DNA of 64,000 bases from DT-110 sp964342305 (GCA_964342305.1 CAYFGK010000019.1:1-64000); one strand, 5' to 3'. Shown: positions 52,358 through 61,261, counted from the first letter of the stretch. Notes: generated from the sequence alone by a model not told the origin. A program made the numbers and translations.

Positions 52358-53077
52358 ATGCGCACCTATTTCCTACCCATCCTGCTTCTTTTCTTTTTTT
52401 GCGAAAGCTGTATGAATAATCTGGTGGAACCGCCCGACGAAGCGTTGGTACCGGGTAACCGGGTGAAAGAAGTATTCTACGGTGGAATGGATCCCGACTC
52501 TTCCGGATTCAGCAGGATTAACCAACCCGTTTCCGGCGGCTTTGTCCACCAGTATATGCAGGTGGAGGTAGGTCAGGGGACTGACTTTTTCGCTGATCCC
52601 GTGGATAGTACTTCCATTGCCACTGCACCCTTTGTATACGAAGAAGTGGTCGGCGATTTTGTGGCCAAAGCCTACGTGCGACCCGACTTTGGCGGCACCT
52701 GGAATGCAGTTTCCCTGATGGTTATACAGGATCGTGACCACTGGATCAAATTCGCCTTTGAAGAATCGGATGCGACCGGTCCCAGCGTGGTCACCGTAGT
52801 GACCCGGGGCGTATCCGATGATGCCAACGGTGCTTTTTTTCAGCAAACCAAAGCCCTGTGGCTAAAGCTGGTGCGTAAAGGGAATGTCTACGCCATGCAC
52901 TGGTCGCAAGATGACAAACATTACTACATGGCCCGCCTGGCCGCTATGCCGGCGGCGGATACCGTGCGGGTGGGTGTTTCCTTTCAGTGCCCGGTAGATA
53001 GCATAGCGAACCACGATCTTATCTACTACGGTTTGGAAAACAAGACAGTGGAGGATGTAAGGAATTTGAACGGCTAA
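52358..53077 (+). CDS. DUF1349 lipoprotein
   Basis: This 239-residue protein has a short lipobox signal (YFLPILLLFFFCESCMNN, Cys at the ESC triplet or the preceding FFC) and then a concanavalin-like sandwich of the DUF1349 type: YGGMDPDSSGFSRINQPVSGGFV, VVGDFVAKAYVRPDFGGTWNAVSLMVIQDRDHWIKFAFEESD, ALWLKLVRKGNVYAMHWSQDDKHYY and VRVGVSFQCPVDS. The family is related to regulators of glycoside metabolism and to carbohydrate-binding folds, but no enzyme is known. The FFCESC codons coincide with TTTTTTTGCGAAAGC, a copy of the dispersed word. Confidence 0.85.
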   Translation: MRTYFLPILLLFFFCESCMNNLVEPPDEALVPGNRVKEVFYGGMDPDSSGFSRINQPVSGGFVHQYMQVEVGQGTDFFADPVDSTSIATAPFVYEEVVGDFVAKAYVRPDFGGTWNAVSLMVIQDRDHWIKFAFEESDATGPSVVTVVTRGVSDDANGAFFQQTKALWLKLVRKGNVYAMHWSQDDKHYYMARLAAMPAADTVRVGVSFQCPVDSIANHDLIYYGLENKTVEDVRNLNG

Positions 53078-53162
53078 CGGCGTTTCGAAGGCGGAAGGCG
53101 GGCGTGAACGGTTAAGTTGTTGCATTCTGGAGCAAATACACCAAAGTTACGCCTCGCAAGAT

Positions 53163-53214
53163 GCAAACCGTAAGCCGTGAACCGTGGACCGTGAACCGTA
53201 AGCCGTGGACCGTC
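53163..53214. repeat. Degenerate short tandem repeat (CCGTAAG-like)
   Basis: Third block, with AACCGTAAGCCGTGAACCGTGGACCGT and similar units. It sits midway in the 210-bp space between the DUF1349 gene and the NAD(P)-binding gene. Confidence 0.55.
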
Positions 53215-53287
53215 TTCAATTTTGGTACATGGTATTGGAATAGATATATTGCTGAACAACTATTTTGAGTCAAGTTAAAGACGCAAC

Positions 53288-53965
53288 ATGAACGTAATCA
53301 TAACCGGAGCGACGGGGATGGTCGGAATGGGTGTTCTGCTGGAATGCCTGGATCACCCGTCGGTCGATCAGGTGCTTACCATTGGTCGCTCCAGGGTCGA
53401 CCTGGAGCACGCCAAGCTCCGACAGATCGAGCACGCCGATTTTTCCAATTTTGCACCCATTGCCGATCAATTGACCGGCTACGATGCAGCCTACCTTTGT
53501 ATGGGCGTGAGTTCGGCCGGCATGGACGAAGCCGACTACACACGCATTACGTATGAGTACACCCTGTCGCTGGCGAGAGTGCTGGTGGATAAGAACGCCG
53601 GTATAACCTGCACCTACGTCTCGGGGCAGGGCACGGACGGCAGCGAAAGCAGCCGCTCGATGTGGCCACGTGTGAAAGGTCGCACCGAAAATGCGCTGCT
53701 GAAGTTAGGCTTTAAGCAAGCCTATATGTTTCGCCCGGGAGTCATCATTCCCCTGCGTGGGATTACCTCACGGACCAAGATGTACCAGTTTTTCTACGAT
53801 TATTTTATGTGGTTGATCAGACTCATAAAGGCTGTGTCACCCAACTCAGTGGTTAACACCACTCAGCTGGGCTTAGCCATGATCAATGTAACTCGATTTG
53901 GATACGACCGGAACATCATCGATCCAAGAGATATTATTCTTTTGGCGAAAGCCGAATCCAACTAA
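53288..53965 (+). CDS. NAD(P)-binding Rossmann-fold protein (epimerase/NmrA-like)
   Basis: This 225-residue protein starts with the glycine motif VIITGATGMVGMGVLLECLDH, DxV-type strand QVLTIGRSRVDL, and later AAYLCMGVSSAGMDEADY. The central TCTYVSGQGTDGSESSRSMWPRVKGRTENALLKLGFKQAYMFRPGVII contains a Ser and Lys of an SDR-like active site without a typical YxxxK. It belongs to the broad NAD-dependent epimerase/atypical SDR class; substrate unknown. It starts after a degenerate repeat block and is 11 bp before the AraC gene. Its last codons (ILLAKAES) fall on TTTTGGCGAAAGCC. Confidence 0.88.
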   Translation: MNVIITGATGMVGMGVLLECLDHPSVDQVLTIGRSRVDLEHAKLRQIEHADFSNFAPIADQLTGYDAAYLCMGVSSAGMDEADYTRITYEYTLSLARVLVDKNAGITCTYVSGQGTDGSESSRSMWPRVKGRTENALLKLGFKQAYMFRPGVIIPLRGITSRTKMYQFFYDYFMWLIRLIKAVSPNSVVNTTQLGLAMINVTRFGYDRNIIDPRDIILLAKAESN

Positions 53966-53976
53966 CTTGTTTTACC

Positions 53977-54885
53977 ATGGCAGATATCCTGGTTGTAGAC
54001 AGTATTTCTGAAATACACCAATCCCTGGGATTACCCAAACCCAAACATCCCCTTCTATCGGTTTTTTACCACCGGGATGGCATTCTCCCCGAGTCGTACG
54101 ATGGCGTACGTTTGCAACTCAACTTGTACCAGATCATGTTCAAGAGCGGCCATGAAGGGTCCTTCGGTTACGGACGGAACACGTACGACTTCAAGGAAGG
54201 ATCGATCATCTTTACCCGTCCCGGACAGGTAATAACGCTGGAAAGCCACGACGATGGTATGGTCCCCCGGGGATGGTCGCTTTTGTTTCACCCCGATTTG
54301 ATCCGAAAATCATCATTGGGTCGCACAATTGAAGAGTACAATTTTTTTGATTATGAGGTGACCGAGGCACTCCACGTATCAGATTTGGAAAAAACCTCGC
54401 TGGAGGAACTGGTACATAAGATTGAGCTGGAGTACCAGCAGCACATTGACCGGCACAGCCAAAAGCTAATCGTCTCCAATATCGAACTGTTGCTGGATTA
54501 TTGCACCCGTTACTACGATCGTCAATTTTTTACCCGTACCAACCTCCACCAGGATCTGGTCTCCGATTTCAACGCCCTGCTACGGGACTATTATCGGTCC
54601 GATATGCTGACCAAAGTAGGGATGCCGACCGTCAAGTATTGCGGGGAAGCCATGAATATGTCTCCGAACTACCTCAGTGATCTGCTTAAAAAGGAAACCG
54701 GAAAAAGCGCTCAGGAACATATTCACCATTTTGTTGTTGATCGCGCCAAGACCCTGCTACTGGGGTCGACGGAGGCGATAAGTCACATTGCCTACGATCT
54801 CGGCTTTGAGTATTCACAACACTTCAGTCGATTGTTTAAGGCCAAAACGGGGATGAGTCCGGGAGCGTACCGGCGATTGAATTAA
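53977..54885 (+). CDS. AraC-family transcriptional regulator
   Basis: This 302-residue protein has a variable N-terminal sensing part (residues 1-190, with a cupin-like stretch LLSVFYHRDGILPESYDGVRLQLNLYQIMFKSG) and a C-terminal double helix-turn-helix: LTKVGMPTVKYCGEAMNMSPNYLSDLLKKETGKSAQEHIHHFVVDRAKTLLLGSTEAISHIAYDLGFEYSQHFSRLFKAKTGMSPGAYR. The second helix-turn-helix and the GFEYSQHFSRLFKAKTGMSPGAYR end are the AraC signature. It follows the NAD(P)-binding gene by 11 bp, which may be its target or partner. Inducer unknown. Confidence 0.94.
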   Translation: MADILVVDSISEIHQSLGLPKPKHPLLSVFYHRDGILPESYDGVRLQLNLYQIMFKSGHEGSFGYGRNTYDFKEGSIIFTRPGQVITLESHDDGMVPRGWSLLFHPDLIRKSSLGRTIEEYNFFDYEVTEALHVSDLEKTSLEELVHKIELEYQQHIDRHSQKLIVSNIELLLDYCTRYYDRQFFTRTNLHQDLVSDFNALLRDYYRSDMLTKVGMPTVKYCGEAMNMSPNYLSDLLKKETGKSAQEHIHHFVVDRAKTLLLGSTEAISHIAYDLGFEYSQHFSRLFKAKTGMSPGAYRRLN

Positions 54886-54925
54886 GCCTCTGACCTCTAA
54901 TTGCTAATCTTTTCACTCTCCAAAC

Positions 54926-54960
54926 TTGACTCTTACACTTTCTGTAACTATTTTTGTTAC
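54926..54960 (+). promoter_or_regulatory. Promoter and operator of the Rrf2-family gene
   Basis: TTG (54926-54928), 20 bp, then TATTTTTG (54949-54956), an exact TAnnTTTG box. The box lies inside the inverted repeat GTAACTATTTTTGTTAC (54944-54960). A near-identical 17-bp site, GTAACATTTTTTATTAC, occurs at 55401-55417 before the NmrA-like gene, which makes both likely Rrf2 binding sites. Confidence 0.65.
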
Positions 54961-54963
54961 ATT

Positions 54964-55380
54964 ATGAAAGGAAGCCGTTTCTCCGTTTGTGTGCACATTA
55001 TGACTTTGCTCACTCAGTTTGAGAGCGAGTACCTGACCTCGGAGTTTATTGCGGCCAGCATCAATATGAATCCGGCGATGGTGCGCAAGGAGGTGGTCAA
55101 GTTGAAGAAGAGCGGACTGGTGGAAAGCAAGGAAGGGAAGTCGGGCGGTGTGCGCCTGGCGAGACCTTCGAATCAGATCAACTTTTCGGACATTTTTTTG
55201 GCGGATCATCAGGATGGAGAAAACGTGCTGTCGCTGTACAAAAATGATCCGCACGAGAAGTGCGTGATCGGTTCTCAGATACAAGACCGGCTCTCTGATC
55301 TCTTTGCCGAGGTGGATCAGGCGATCCTCGACAAGCTGTCGGGTATTACCCTGGCCGATTTTCACGCTCAGTTCGTCTGA
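54964..55380 (+). CDS. Rrf2-family transcriptional regulator
   Basis: This 138-residue winged-helix protein belongs to the Rrf2 family: FSVCVHIMTLLTQFESEYLTSEFIAASINMNPAMVRKEVVKLKKSGLVESKEGKSGGVRLAR includes the helix-turn-helix and the wing (SKEGKSGGVRLAR). Only one cysteine (near residue 101, EKCVIG) lies where iron-sulfur members have a cluster of three, so it likely does not bind such a cluster and senses something else. Start placed at ATG 54964, immediately after its promoter; upstream in-frame codons are excluded by that promoter. It probably represses itself and the NmrA-like gene 57 bp downstream. Confidence 0.92.
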   Translation: MKGSRFSVCVHIMTLLTQFESEYLTSEFIAASINMNPAMVRKEVVKLKKSGLVESKEGKSGGVRLARPSNQINFSDIFLADHQDGENVLSLYKNDPHEKCVIGSQIQDRLSDLFAEVDQAILDKLSGITLADFHAQFV

Positions 55381-55400
55381 CCTTTTTTTTGCATATAACT

Positions 55401-55417
55401 GTAACATTTTTTATTAC
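55401..55417 (+). promoter_or_regulatory. Second candidate Rrf2 operator
   Basis: GTAACATTTTTTATTAC shares the GTAAC, 7-bp centre and (G/A)TTAC layout and exact 17-bp length of the site before the Rrf2 gene. It lies 21 bp before the NmrA-like start codon. Confidence 0.6.
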
Positions 55418-55437
55418 ATTTAAAAAACCTTATCATT

Positions 55438-56328
55438 ATGATCGTTGTACTAGGAGCCACCGGAAATACGGGAAGTGTCGTTGCTCAGCGCCTGCTCGAT
55501 GCGGGCGAATCCGTGCGGGTCGTGAGTCGCTCGCGGGAGCGCCTACAACCACTCGTGGATGCCGGAGCCGAACCCGCCGTCGGAGATCTGCAGGATGCCG
55601 GTTTTCTGAAAGAAACCCTGCGGGAAGCAGCAGGCGTTTATGCCCTGATCCCGCCCAAATTCGATGCGCCCGACATGCGCGGGTACCAGCGAGAGGTAGC
55701 CCAAAACGTGGCCTCCGCCGTCCGTGCGAATCAAGTCCCCTACGTGGTCACCCTCAGCAGCTACGGCGCCCACCTGCCCGATGGCGGCGGCGTAGTAAGC
55801 GGACTATACCCACTGGAACAGCATCTGAACGACATTGAGGGAACCCACGTCACCCACCTGCGGGCCGGCTATTTCTTTGAGAATTTCTTCGGCTCCATCC
55901 CGGTTATCAAAGACCAGGGTGTGCTGGGCGGGTTCCCGATCGCCGGCGATGCGAAGATGGATATGGTCTGGACCCGCGACATCGGCAACACGGCGGCCGA
56001 TAAACTGCTGCAAAAGGACTTTACGGGTAATAATGTGCTCTTCCTGGGCCACGAGCGTTCGTATTCCCTCGATCAGGCAGCCACCATTCTCGGTAAAGCT
56101 ATTGGCAAAGAGGATTTGAACTACGTGGCTTTCCCCGCCGATGGCGCCAAGCAGGCCATGATGGCCATGGGTTTCAGTGAAAGCCTGGCCGATCAGTACG
56201 TGGAATTCAGCCAGGCCGCCAGTCAGGGCAAATTGATGGAAGACAACGCCAATCATCCCAAGAAAAATGCGGAGACCTCCCTGGAGGATTTTGCCCGGAT
56301 TTTTGCGAAAGCGTATAAGGGAGCGTAG
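55438..56328 (+). CDS. NmrA-family NAD(P)-binding protein
   Basis: This 296-residue protein has the Rossmann motif IVVLGATGNTGSVVAQRLLDAGESVRVVSRS and the NmrA-like body: VGDLQDAGFLKETLREAAGVYALIPPK, YVVTLSSYGAHLPDG, HVTHLRAGYFFENFFGSI and MDMVWTRDIGNTAADKLL. Members such as quinone oxidoreductase QorB reduce quinones, whereas others only sense the NADP redox state. It is preceded by the candidate Rrf2 operator and its own start codon follows a T-rich leader. Its last codons (IFAKAYKG) fall on TTTTTGCGAAAGC. Confidence 0.92.
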   Translation: MIVVLGATGNTGSVVAQRLLDAGESVRVVSRSRERLQPLVDAGAEPAVGDLQDAGFLKETLREAAGVYALIPPKFDAPDMRGYQREVAQNVASAVRANQVPYVVTLSSYGAHLPDGGGVVSGLYPLEQHLNDIEGTHVTHLRAGYFFENFFGSIPVIKDQGVLGGFPIAGDAKMDMVWTRDIGNTAADKLLQKDFTGNNVLFLGHERSYSLDQAATILGKAIGKEDLNYVAFPADGAKQAMMAMGFSESLADQYVEFSQAASQGKLMEDNANHPKKNAETSLEDFARIFAKAYKGA

Positions 56329-56346
56329 GTCCCCGAATCATTGTAG

Positions 56347-56450
56347 AGACGCGATTTATCGCGTCTGACGTGATATACCACCAGGCACAAAGGGCACAAG
56401 GACACCAGGGTTCTTGTGTGCCTTTGCTGCCCCCAAGCAACTGTAGTTGC
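56347..56450. repeat. Three intergenic palindromes
   Basis: AGACGCGATTTATCGCGTCT at 56347-56366 is a perfect 9-bp stem with a two-base loop and a widely dispersed type of palindrome in bacteria. A CAGGCACAAAGG / CTTTGCTGCC pair at 56383-56429 resembles the repeat at 785-849. GCAACTGTAGTTGC at 56437-56450 is a short third hairpin. No reading frame is present. Confidence 0.65.
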
Positions 56451-56505
56451 GGGATACTGTCTCTTAAGGGTATCAATACTGCTTACAGCCTAAAACTCAT
56501 CGCAC

Positions 56506-58710
56506 GTGATACATCCGAGACGCTCCTGGTACCTCTTTGGCCTGATCCTGATCACGGCCTGCCAACCACCCGCCACAGATCAGGAAGCCCTGCAAATGCT
56601 CGCTTTTGCCAAAGCCTATGGCTGCACCAAATATTTTTACCCCGGCGACGAAGCGGCCCGACTGGATTGGGATCAATTCGGGTCATACGGTGCCTGGCGA
56701 CTAGAGCAGAGTACCGATTGGCAGGTAACCATGGACAGTTTGTTCGGGCCGGTCGCACCCCTGCTTCATTTTTCCAACGGCAGCTCCTACGAACGGGATC
56801 CGGTGACCGTGTCCGGTAATTCCGGTCTGATCGTTCGCTGGCAACACCTGGGTAACGGAGAAGGCAAAGTCGGTCCCGTCTACCAGAGTTTGCGTACCAA
56901 CCGGCCGGTCCTTGCCCTCCCCGAGAGTACCGATGATTTTGGTTACTTGCTCCGATCCATGGACGGAGCGGATATCTCCCCTTTCCTGGGTCAGGAGGTG
57001 ACCATTTCCCTCCTGGTCCGCCCCGATCTGGCCTTCGTGGGGCGTACGGAATTTCTGTTTGATGTGACCACCGACGAGCGGCAACGGTTTTCATCGGGAA
57101 CTACCGATCTTACGCCCGGTCAGTGGCATACCCTGGAAACCACCGTCTCCGTGCCGCAGGATGCCCGTGCCTTACGGATCATCCTCTACAGCGCTATATT
57201 ACACGGTGCCCTGGATTTTAAAGACCTCCGTCTGACGGTCCGGCAATCCCACCATCCGATCCCCTTGGTTCGTGGTGATAGCCTGGCGGGGGAATGGCGC
57301 TCCGCCGGTCCCAACCACCTGATCTCCGTCGAACCGGGGACCGATAGCCCGCTCCTACATATTGCCCGTAATCCCGGTTCCTTCCAACCGGATTCCACCC
57401 TATATCCACTCATCGATAATCTGCAGATCTATGCCCTGGATATTCATCCCCGACTGACACTGAATATGCCATTGCAGGTGGCTTTAGCGAATGGTCGCAC
57501 ACAACCGGAAGGCGATCCTGCGGAACTGATCCGGCAAATGGAAAACTGGGAGATTGCCGACGAAGGGGCGTCGGGGCTCACCTACCATCAGCGGCTGGGG
57601 AACATTATTAAGGTATGGTCCACGCTTCATCATTTTTACCCCTACTTCGATCTATCTAATACTGACTGGGATCAGCAGTTTTTGCTGGCTTTCGCCAAAA
57701 ACAAGCAGGATATCAGTCTGTTCGATCACGTCCGTACGCTCCAGGAACTCATCACGCCGTTGAACGACAGCCATATGGGGGTCTATTTAAATCAGCCGCT
57801 GTACTTTCCACCGATCGAGTGGATGGTGGTAGACGATCAATTGGTCATTACTCAGGTGCTCGACTCCACCCTCAGTTTGCAACCGGGTGATGCAGTACAG
57901 GCAGTGAATGGCCAGGATTGGCAGCTACATTGGAACGAGGCCCTGAGCCGATCCCCCGGCGCTACTCGTCTACGCAAGGAGTTACGCGCCCGGGAAGCAT
58001 CGCTCGCTGGTCCACAGGGCACTCCCCTGACCATCACCGTGGACGACCGCGACCTAAGGTTGATCCGCAGCCTCGGGGAGGAGAATTACGCCGAACAAAC
58101 AGCCCCAGTCAGACCAGAATTCGATACCCTGGCTCCCGATCAGTACTACATCAACCTGACCAACATGAGCTGGGCAGACCTGGAAGCCAGGCTGCCTCAG
58201 CTCACCGGTGCAACCCACCTTATCCTGGACTTGCGCGACTATCCGGGTTGGCGCAACGATCGCATCCTCCGGCATCTGACCACCGACACACTGCGGCGGG
58301 TATCCACCCTCGTTCCACGGGTCGATGCGCCGGATCGGTCGGCGATCACCTACCCGGATGCACCGGCGTCGGTCATCGCACCGGCCTCCCCTTTTTTATC
58401 AGCAAAAGTGCTGGTGTTGACCGATGCCCATGCGATCAGCTACGCGGAGACCATCCTGAATGTCTTCGATCACTACGGGATCGGGGAGATTATCGGCACC
58501 CGCACGGCCGGCACTACGGGCAATGTGAACACCATCTTTCTGTCGGGCGGCATCACCATTCCCTGGACTGGCATGCGGGTGCTGGACCAGGATGGCGAAC
58601 TCTTTCACGGTGAGGGCATTCGCCCCGGTATCCAGGTCACGCCCACGATCGAGGACATCCGTTTGGGACGGGATGTGGTATTGGAGGCGGCGATGGGGCG
58701 GATGGAGTAA
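56506..58710 (+). CDS. S41-family (C-terminal processing-type) peptidase, lipoprotein
   Basis: This 734-residue protein starts at GTG 56506, the only start that keeps the signal sequence (RRSWYLFGLILITACQPPA, lipobox Cys). A long N-terminal beta-rich region (to about residue 370) of unknown fold, a PDZ-like segment (about 430-490, VVDDQLVITQVLDSTLSLQPGDAVQAVNGQDW) and the S41 core follow, with LTDAHAISYAETILN (Ser645 as nucleophile), TRTAGTTGNVN and the terminal IRPGIQVTPTIEDIRLGRDVVLEAAM. It probably degrades or processes extracytoplasmic peptides. Substrate unknown. Confidence 0.88.
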   Translation: MIHPRRSWYLFGLILITACQPPATDQEALQMLAFAKAYGCTKYFYPGDEAARLDWDQFGSYGAWRLEQSTDWQVTMDSLFGPVAPLLHFSNGSSYERDPVTVSGNSGLIVRWQHLGNGEGKVGPVYQSLRTNRPVLALPESTDDFGYLLRSMDGADISPFLGQEVTISLLVRPDLAFVGRTEFLFDVTTDERQRFSSGTTDLTPGQWHTLETTVSVPQDARALRIILYSAILHGALDFKDLRLTVRQSHHPIPLVRGDSLAGEWRSAGPNHLISVEPGTDSPLLHIARNPGSFQPDSTLYPLIDNLQIYALDIHPRLTLNMPLQVALANGRTQPEGDPAELIRQMENWEIADEGASGLTYHQRLGNIIKVWSTLHHFYPYFDLSNTDWDQQFLLAFAKNKQDISLFDHVRTLQELITPLNDSHMGVYLNQPLYFPPIEWMVVDDQLVITQVLDSTLSLQPGDAVQAVNGQDWQLHWNEALSRSPGATRLRKELRAREASLAGPQGTPLTITVDDRDLRLIRSLGEENYAEQTAPVRPEFDTLAPDQYYINLTNMSWADLEARLPQLTGATHLILDLRDYPGWRNDRILRHLTTDTLRRVSTLVPRVDAPDRSAITYPDAPASVIAPASPFLSAKVLVLTDAHAISYAETILNVFDHYGIGEIIGTRTAGTTGNVNTIFLSGGITIPWTGMRVLDQDGELFHGEGIRPGIQVTPTIEDIRLGRDVVLEAAMGRME

Positions 58711-59182
58711 AGGGAGGTCGGACACGAGCGAAGCGACTGATGGAAATAAATCGGAAATCGCCACGCCTACGGCGGGCAGGGAAATCGGCATGCCTTCGCC
58801 CATTCCCACTTTCGCTGAAGCTTCAGCGGGCAGGTCGGGCTTTGGCAGCCGGGGAAAATCAGAAGCCTCCAAGATGCTGATCGCACCTAAAAAATAGATG
58901 ACTACACTTTTGGTAAAAGAAGGTCTATAGAGAAGGCTTCTGATCCACGGTTCCTGCCTTCCCCTACTCCTATTTTTCGCAAGCAGGCAAGGCCGATTCG
59001 GAACCTCAACCTTTTGCAGTACTCATTTTCAAAGCTTAACACCCATGGTGGCTTTAAGATGGTCTCCGCTCTGGGTTTGGGGAAGTGAGTGGATTGGGCG
59101 ATATTATGGGTAGGGGAATTATTGTTTTAGCGGAATTACTATCTGATTGCATCCTGATGGTAATAATGAAAACAAATTGAAC
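58711..59182. other. Non-coding stretch with short dispersed repeats
   Basis: No gene is supported in these 472 bp. It holds CTACGGCGGGCAGG and CTTCAGCGGGCAGG short repeats (58770-58835), then a C-rich and later AT-rich stretch. The composition changes towards AT before the next gene. Confidence 0.5.
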
Positions 59183-60082
59183 ATGAAAAAATACATACCT
59201 AAATTTTTAGCTCTAGTACTTGTACTATTTTTATATGCTTGCGACACCAATAAACCGAATACAAAAGAGAATAATTCTTCGTCTGTTGGGAGTACTTATC
59301 TTGGTCAAAAACCGCCTGGTCTAATACCTGAACCTTTTGCCCCTGGTCTAGTCACAACGAATGGTTGGGAATATTGCGGAGGCTTCACTCCTGATTTAAA
59401 TGAATTTTATTTCCTTAGAGAAGTTGGGGAAACAGATGAGGATAAAAAAACGGAATTTGTAGTTATTCAACATAATAACAACCAATGGCAAGACTCTGTC
59501 ATATCACCCAGAGTGGGAACCCCCTTTATCTCTCCCGATGGTAAAACAATGCATTTAGGCAGGAAGTATAAGGAGCGCACCAATAATGGAGCGTGGTCCG
59601 AAATAAAAGACCTTGACACACCATTCGATAGTCTGCCAATTATGCGTCTTACAGCTTCTTCTAAAGGCACCTATTTTTTTGATGAGTTCAAACGTGACCT
59701 TACAGGCGATATTCGATATTCAAGATTTGTGAATGGGAAATATGAAGAACCAAGATTACTTAATGAAAGTATCAATATGGGGAAAAGCTTTCATCCTTTT
59801 ATCGCCCCGGATGAATCCTACTTACTATTTGATAGCAAAAGAGAAGATGGATACGGTGATTCAGACATTTATATTAGTTTTCGTCAAAAAGATGGTTCTT
59901 GGGGTAACGCTATTAATGTAGGAGGTAAAATAAATACAAAAGCCTGGGAGGCTTGTGCAAGCGTCACACCGGATGGTAAATACCTTTTCTTTAACAGGAA
60001 TATGGGATCGGATGATTACGAGAATGTTGATATTTTTTGGGTCAGCACTGAGGTTATAGAAAAACTAAGACCAGGTCGATGA
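59183..60082 (+). CDS. WD40/PD40-like beta-propeller lipoprotein
   Basis: This 299-residue protein has a lipobox signal (FLALVLVLFLYACDTN) and repeated PD40-type blades: CGGFTPDLNEFYFLREV, GTPFISPDGKTMHLGRKY, FHPFIAPDESYLLFDSKREDGYGDSDIYISFRQKDGSW and CASVTPDGKYLFFNRNMGSDD. Such proteins bind other surface proteins or glycans in the TolB style. Start placed at ATG 59183; an upstream in-frame TTG gives no signal peptide. Its 4-bp overlap with the next gene means they are co-translated. The low GC content differs from most of the window. Confidence 0.8.
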   Translation: MKKYIPKFLALVLVLFLYACDTNKPNTKENNSSSVGSTYLGQKPPGLIPEPFAPGLVTTNGWEYCGGFTPDLNEFYFLREVGETDEDKKTEFVVIQHNNNQWQDSVISPRVGTPFISPDGKTMHLGRKYKERTNNGAWSEIKDLDTPFDSLPIMRLTASSKGTYFFDEFKRDLTGDIRYSRFVNGKYEEPRLLNESINMGKSFHPFIAPDESYLLFDSKREDGYGDSDIYISFRQKDGSWGNAINVGGKINTKAWEACASVTPDGKYLFFNRNMGSDDYENVDIFWVSTEVIEKLRPGR

Positions 60083-61170
60083 GTTTCTTTAAAAAAATTT
60101 TTGCCCCAAAAGAAAAACCCATCAAAAGCTACCGTGACTTTTGGGATTGGTTTCAAAGAAACGAAAAGTCCTTTTTCAAGGTGGTTAAAAGCAGTGGGGA
60201 CATTGAAAAGAAATTTTTTAAGAAGCTTTCACCAAAATTGGGGGAACTTAAAGATGGCTACTTTTTTCTGACAGGCATGTATGATGACCACACCGTTGAG
60301 CTGATATTCACCGCGGATGGCAATATCAAAAACATTGTTTTCATGGAGGAAATCGTGGCTCATGCCCCGAAAATACATGGATGGAAATTTACCGCCCTCA
60401 AACCTGCCTTGGGTATTGAGAACGTAAACATACATATGGCAGGCTATGAATTTTCCAGCGAGAAAATATTCTTCTACTCAAACGACCATTCTGACTATCC
60501 GGACGAAATTGATATCACACTTATCCATTGCGATCTGACCGAAGAAAACAGTCGCCAAATCAACATTGGAACGGCCCTGTTCCTGGATAATTATTTAGGT
60601 GAATTGGCCTTTGTAAATAACATCGATCAATACAGAGTCATTGGCAAAGATGAAGCCGAAAAAGAGCTTGTTCCAATTGCAAAGCTTAAAGACTTCGTGA
60701 ATTGGCGTCAAAAGGAATTCATTGAAAAATATGAGGAAGTCTATTATGAAACGGATGACGATGAATATTCCATTCTGGAAGCTACATCAAAAAACGGAAA
60801 TCGCTTGATTGCTGTTATAAACACCTCACTTCTTAATTGGGAAGGCAAGGCATCCCATCCCTGGATTGCTGAAATAACCTTCCATTTTGACGGACAAGAA
60901 AAAAATGGCATGCCTCACAAAAAGGACTACCAGCAATTAGATGAAGTTGAAGACGTCCTGAAAGAACGACTTTCAAGCAATAACGGATGCCTGTATCTGG
61001 GTCGGGAAACATGCCCTAATGAACGCCATGTATTTTTTGTATGCAAGGACTTCCGGTTACCCTCCAAAGTATTTTTCGACATCCAACAGGACAATAATAG
61101 ATTAAAACCAACCTATGACATTTATAAAGATAAGTATTGGCAGTCTTTTGAGAACTTTAGACCGAAGTAA
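60079..61170 (+). CDS. DUF695-like protein
   Basis: This 363-residue protein lacks a signal or membrane helix. The N-terminal half (residues 1-210, MSFFKKIFAPKEKPIKSYRDFWDWFQRNEKSFFKVVKSSG) is rich in lysine; the C-terminal part HPWIAEITFHFDGQEKNGMPHKKDYQQLDEVEDVLKERLSSNNGCLYLGRETCPNERHVFFVCKDF looks like the DUF695 family, including the short HVFFV strand. No biochemistry is known. The start overlaps the propeller gene by 4 bp (ATGA). Confidence 0.78.
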   Translation: MSFFKKIFAPKEKPIKSYRDFWDWFQRNEKSFFKVVKSSGDIEKKFFKKLSPKLGELKDGYFFLTGMYDDHTVELIFTADGNIKNIVFMEEIVAHAPKIHGWKFTALKPALGIENVNIHMAGYEFSSEKIFFYSNDHSDYPDEIDITLIHCDLTEENSRQINIGTALFLDNYLGELAFVNNIDQYRVIGKDEAEKELVPIAKLKDFVNWRQKEFIEKYEEVYYETDDDEYSILEATSKNGNRLIAVINTSLLNWEGKASHPWIAEITFHFDGQEKNGMPHKKDYQQLDEVEDVLKERLSSNNGCLYLGRETCPNERHVFFVCKDFRLPSKVFFDIQQDNNRLKPTYDIYKDKYWQSFENFRPK

Positions 61171-61261
61171 TTCAAGCCTGGTCCCATAAAAGAATGCTGA
61201 ACTTTTCCCTCTATCAACCAACCCCTTTCTAAAGCTACTCCCGAACATCAACTTCCACACC

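Noticed and set aside
56185..56505. Upstream start for the S41 peptidase
   Set aside because: No in-frame ATG gives a signal sequence; the GTG at 56506 is followed directly by a lipobox leader.
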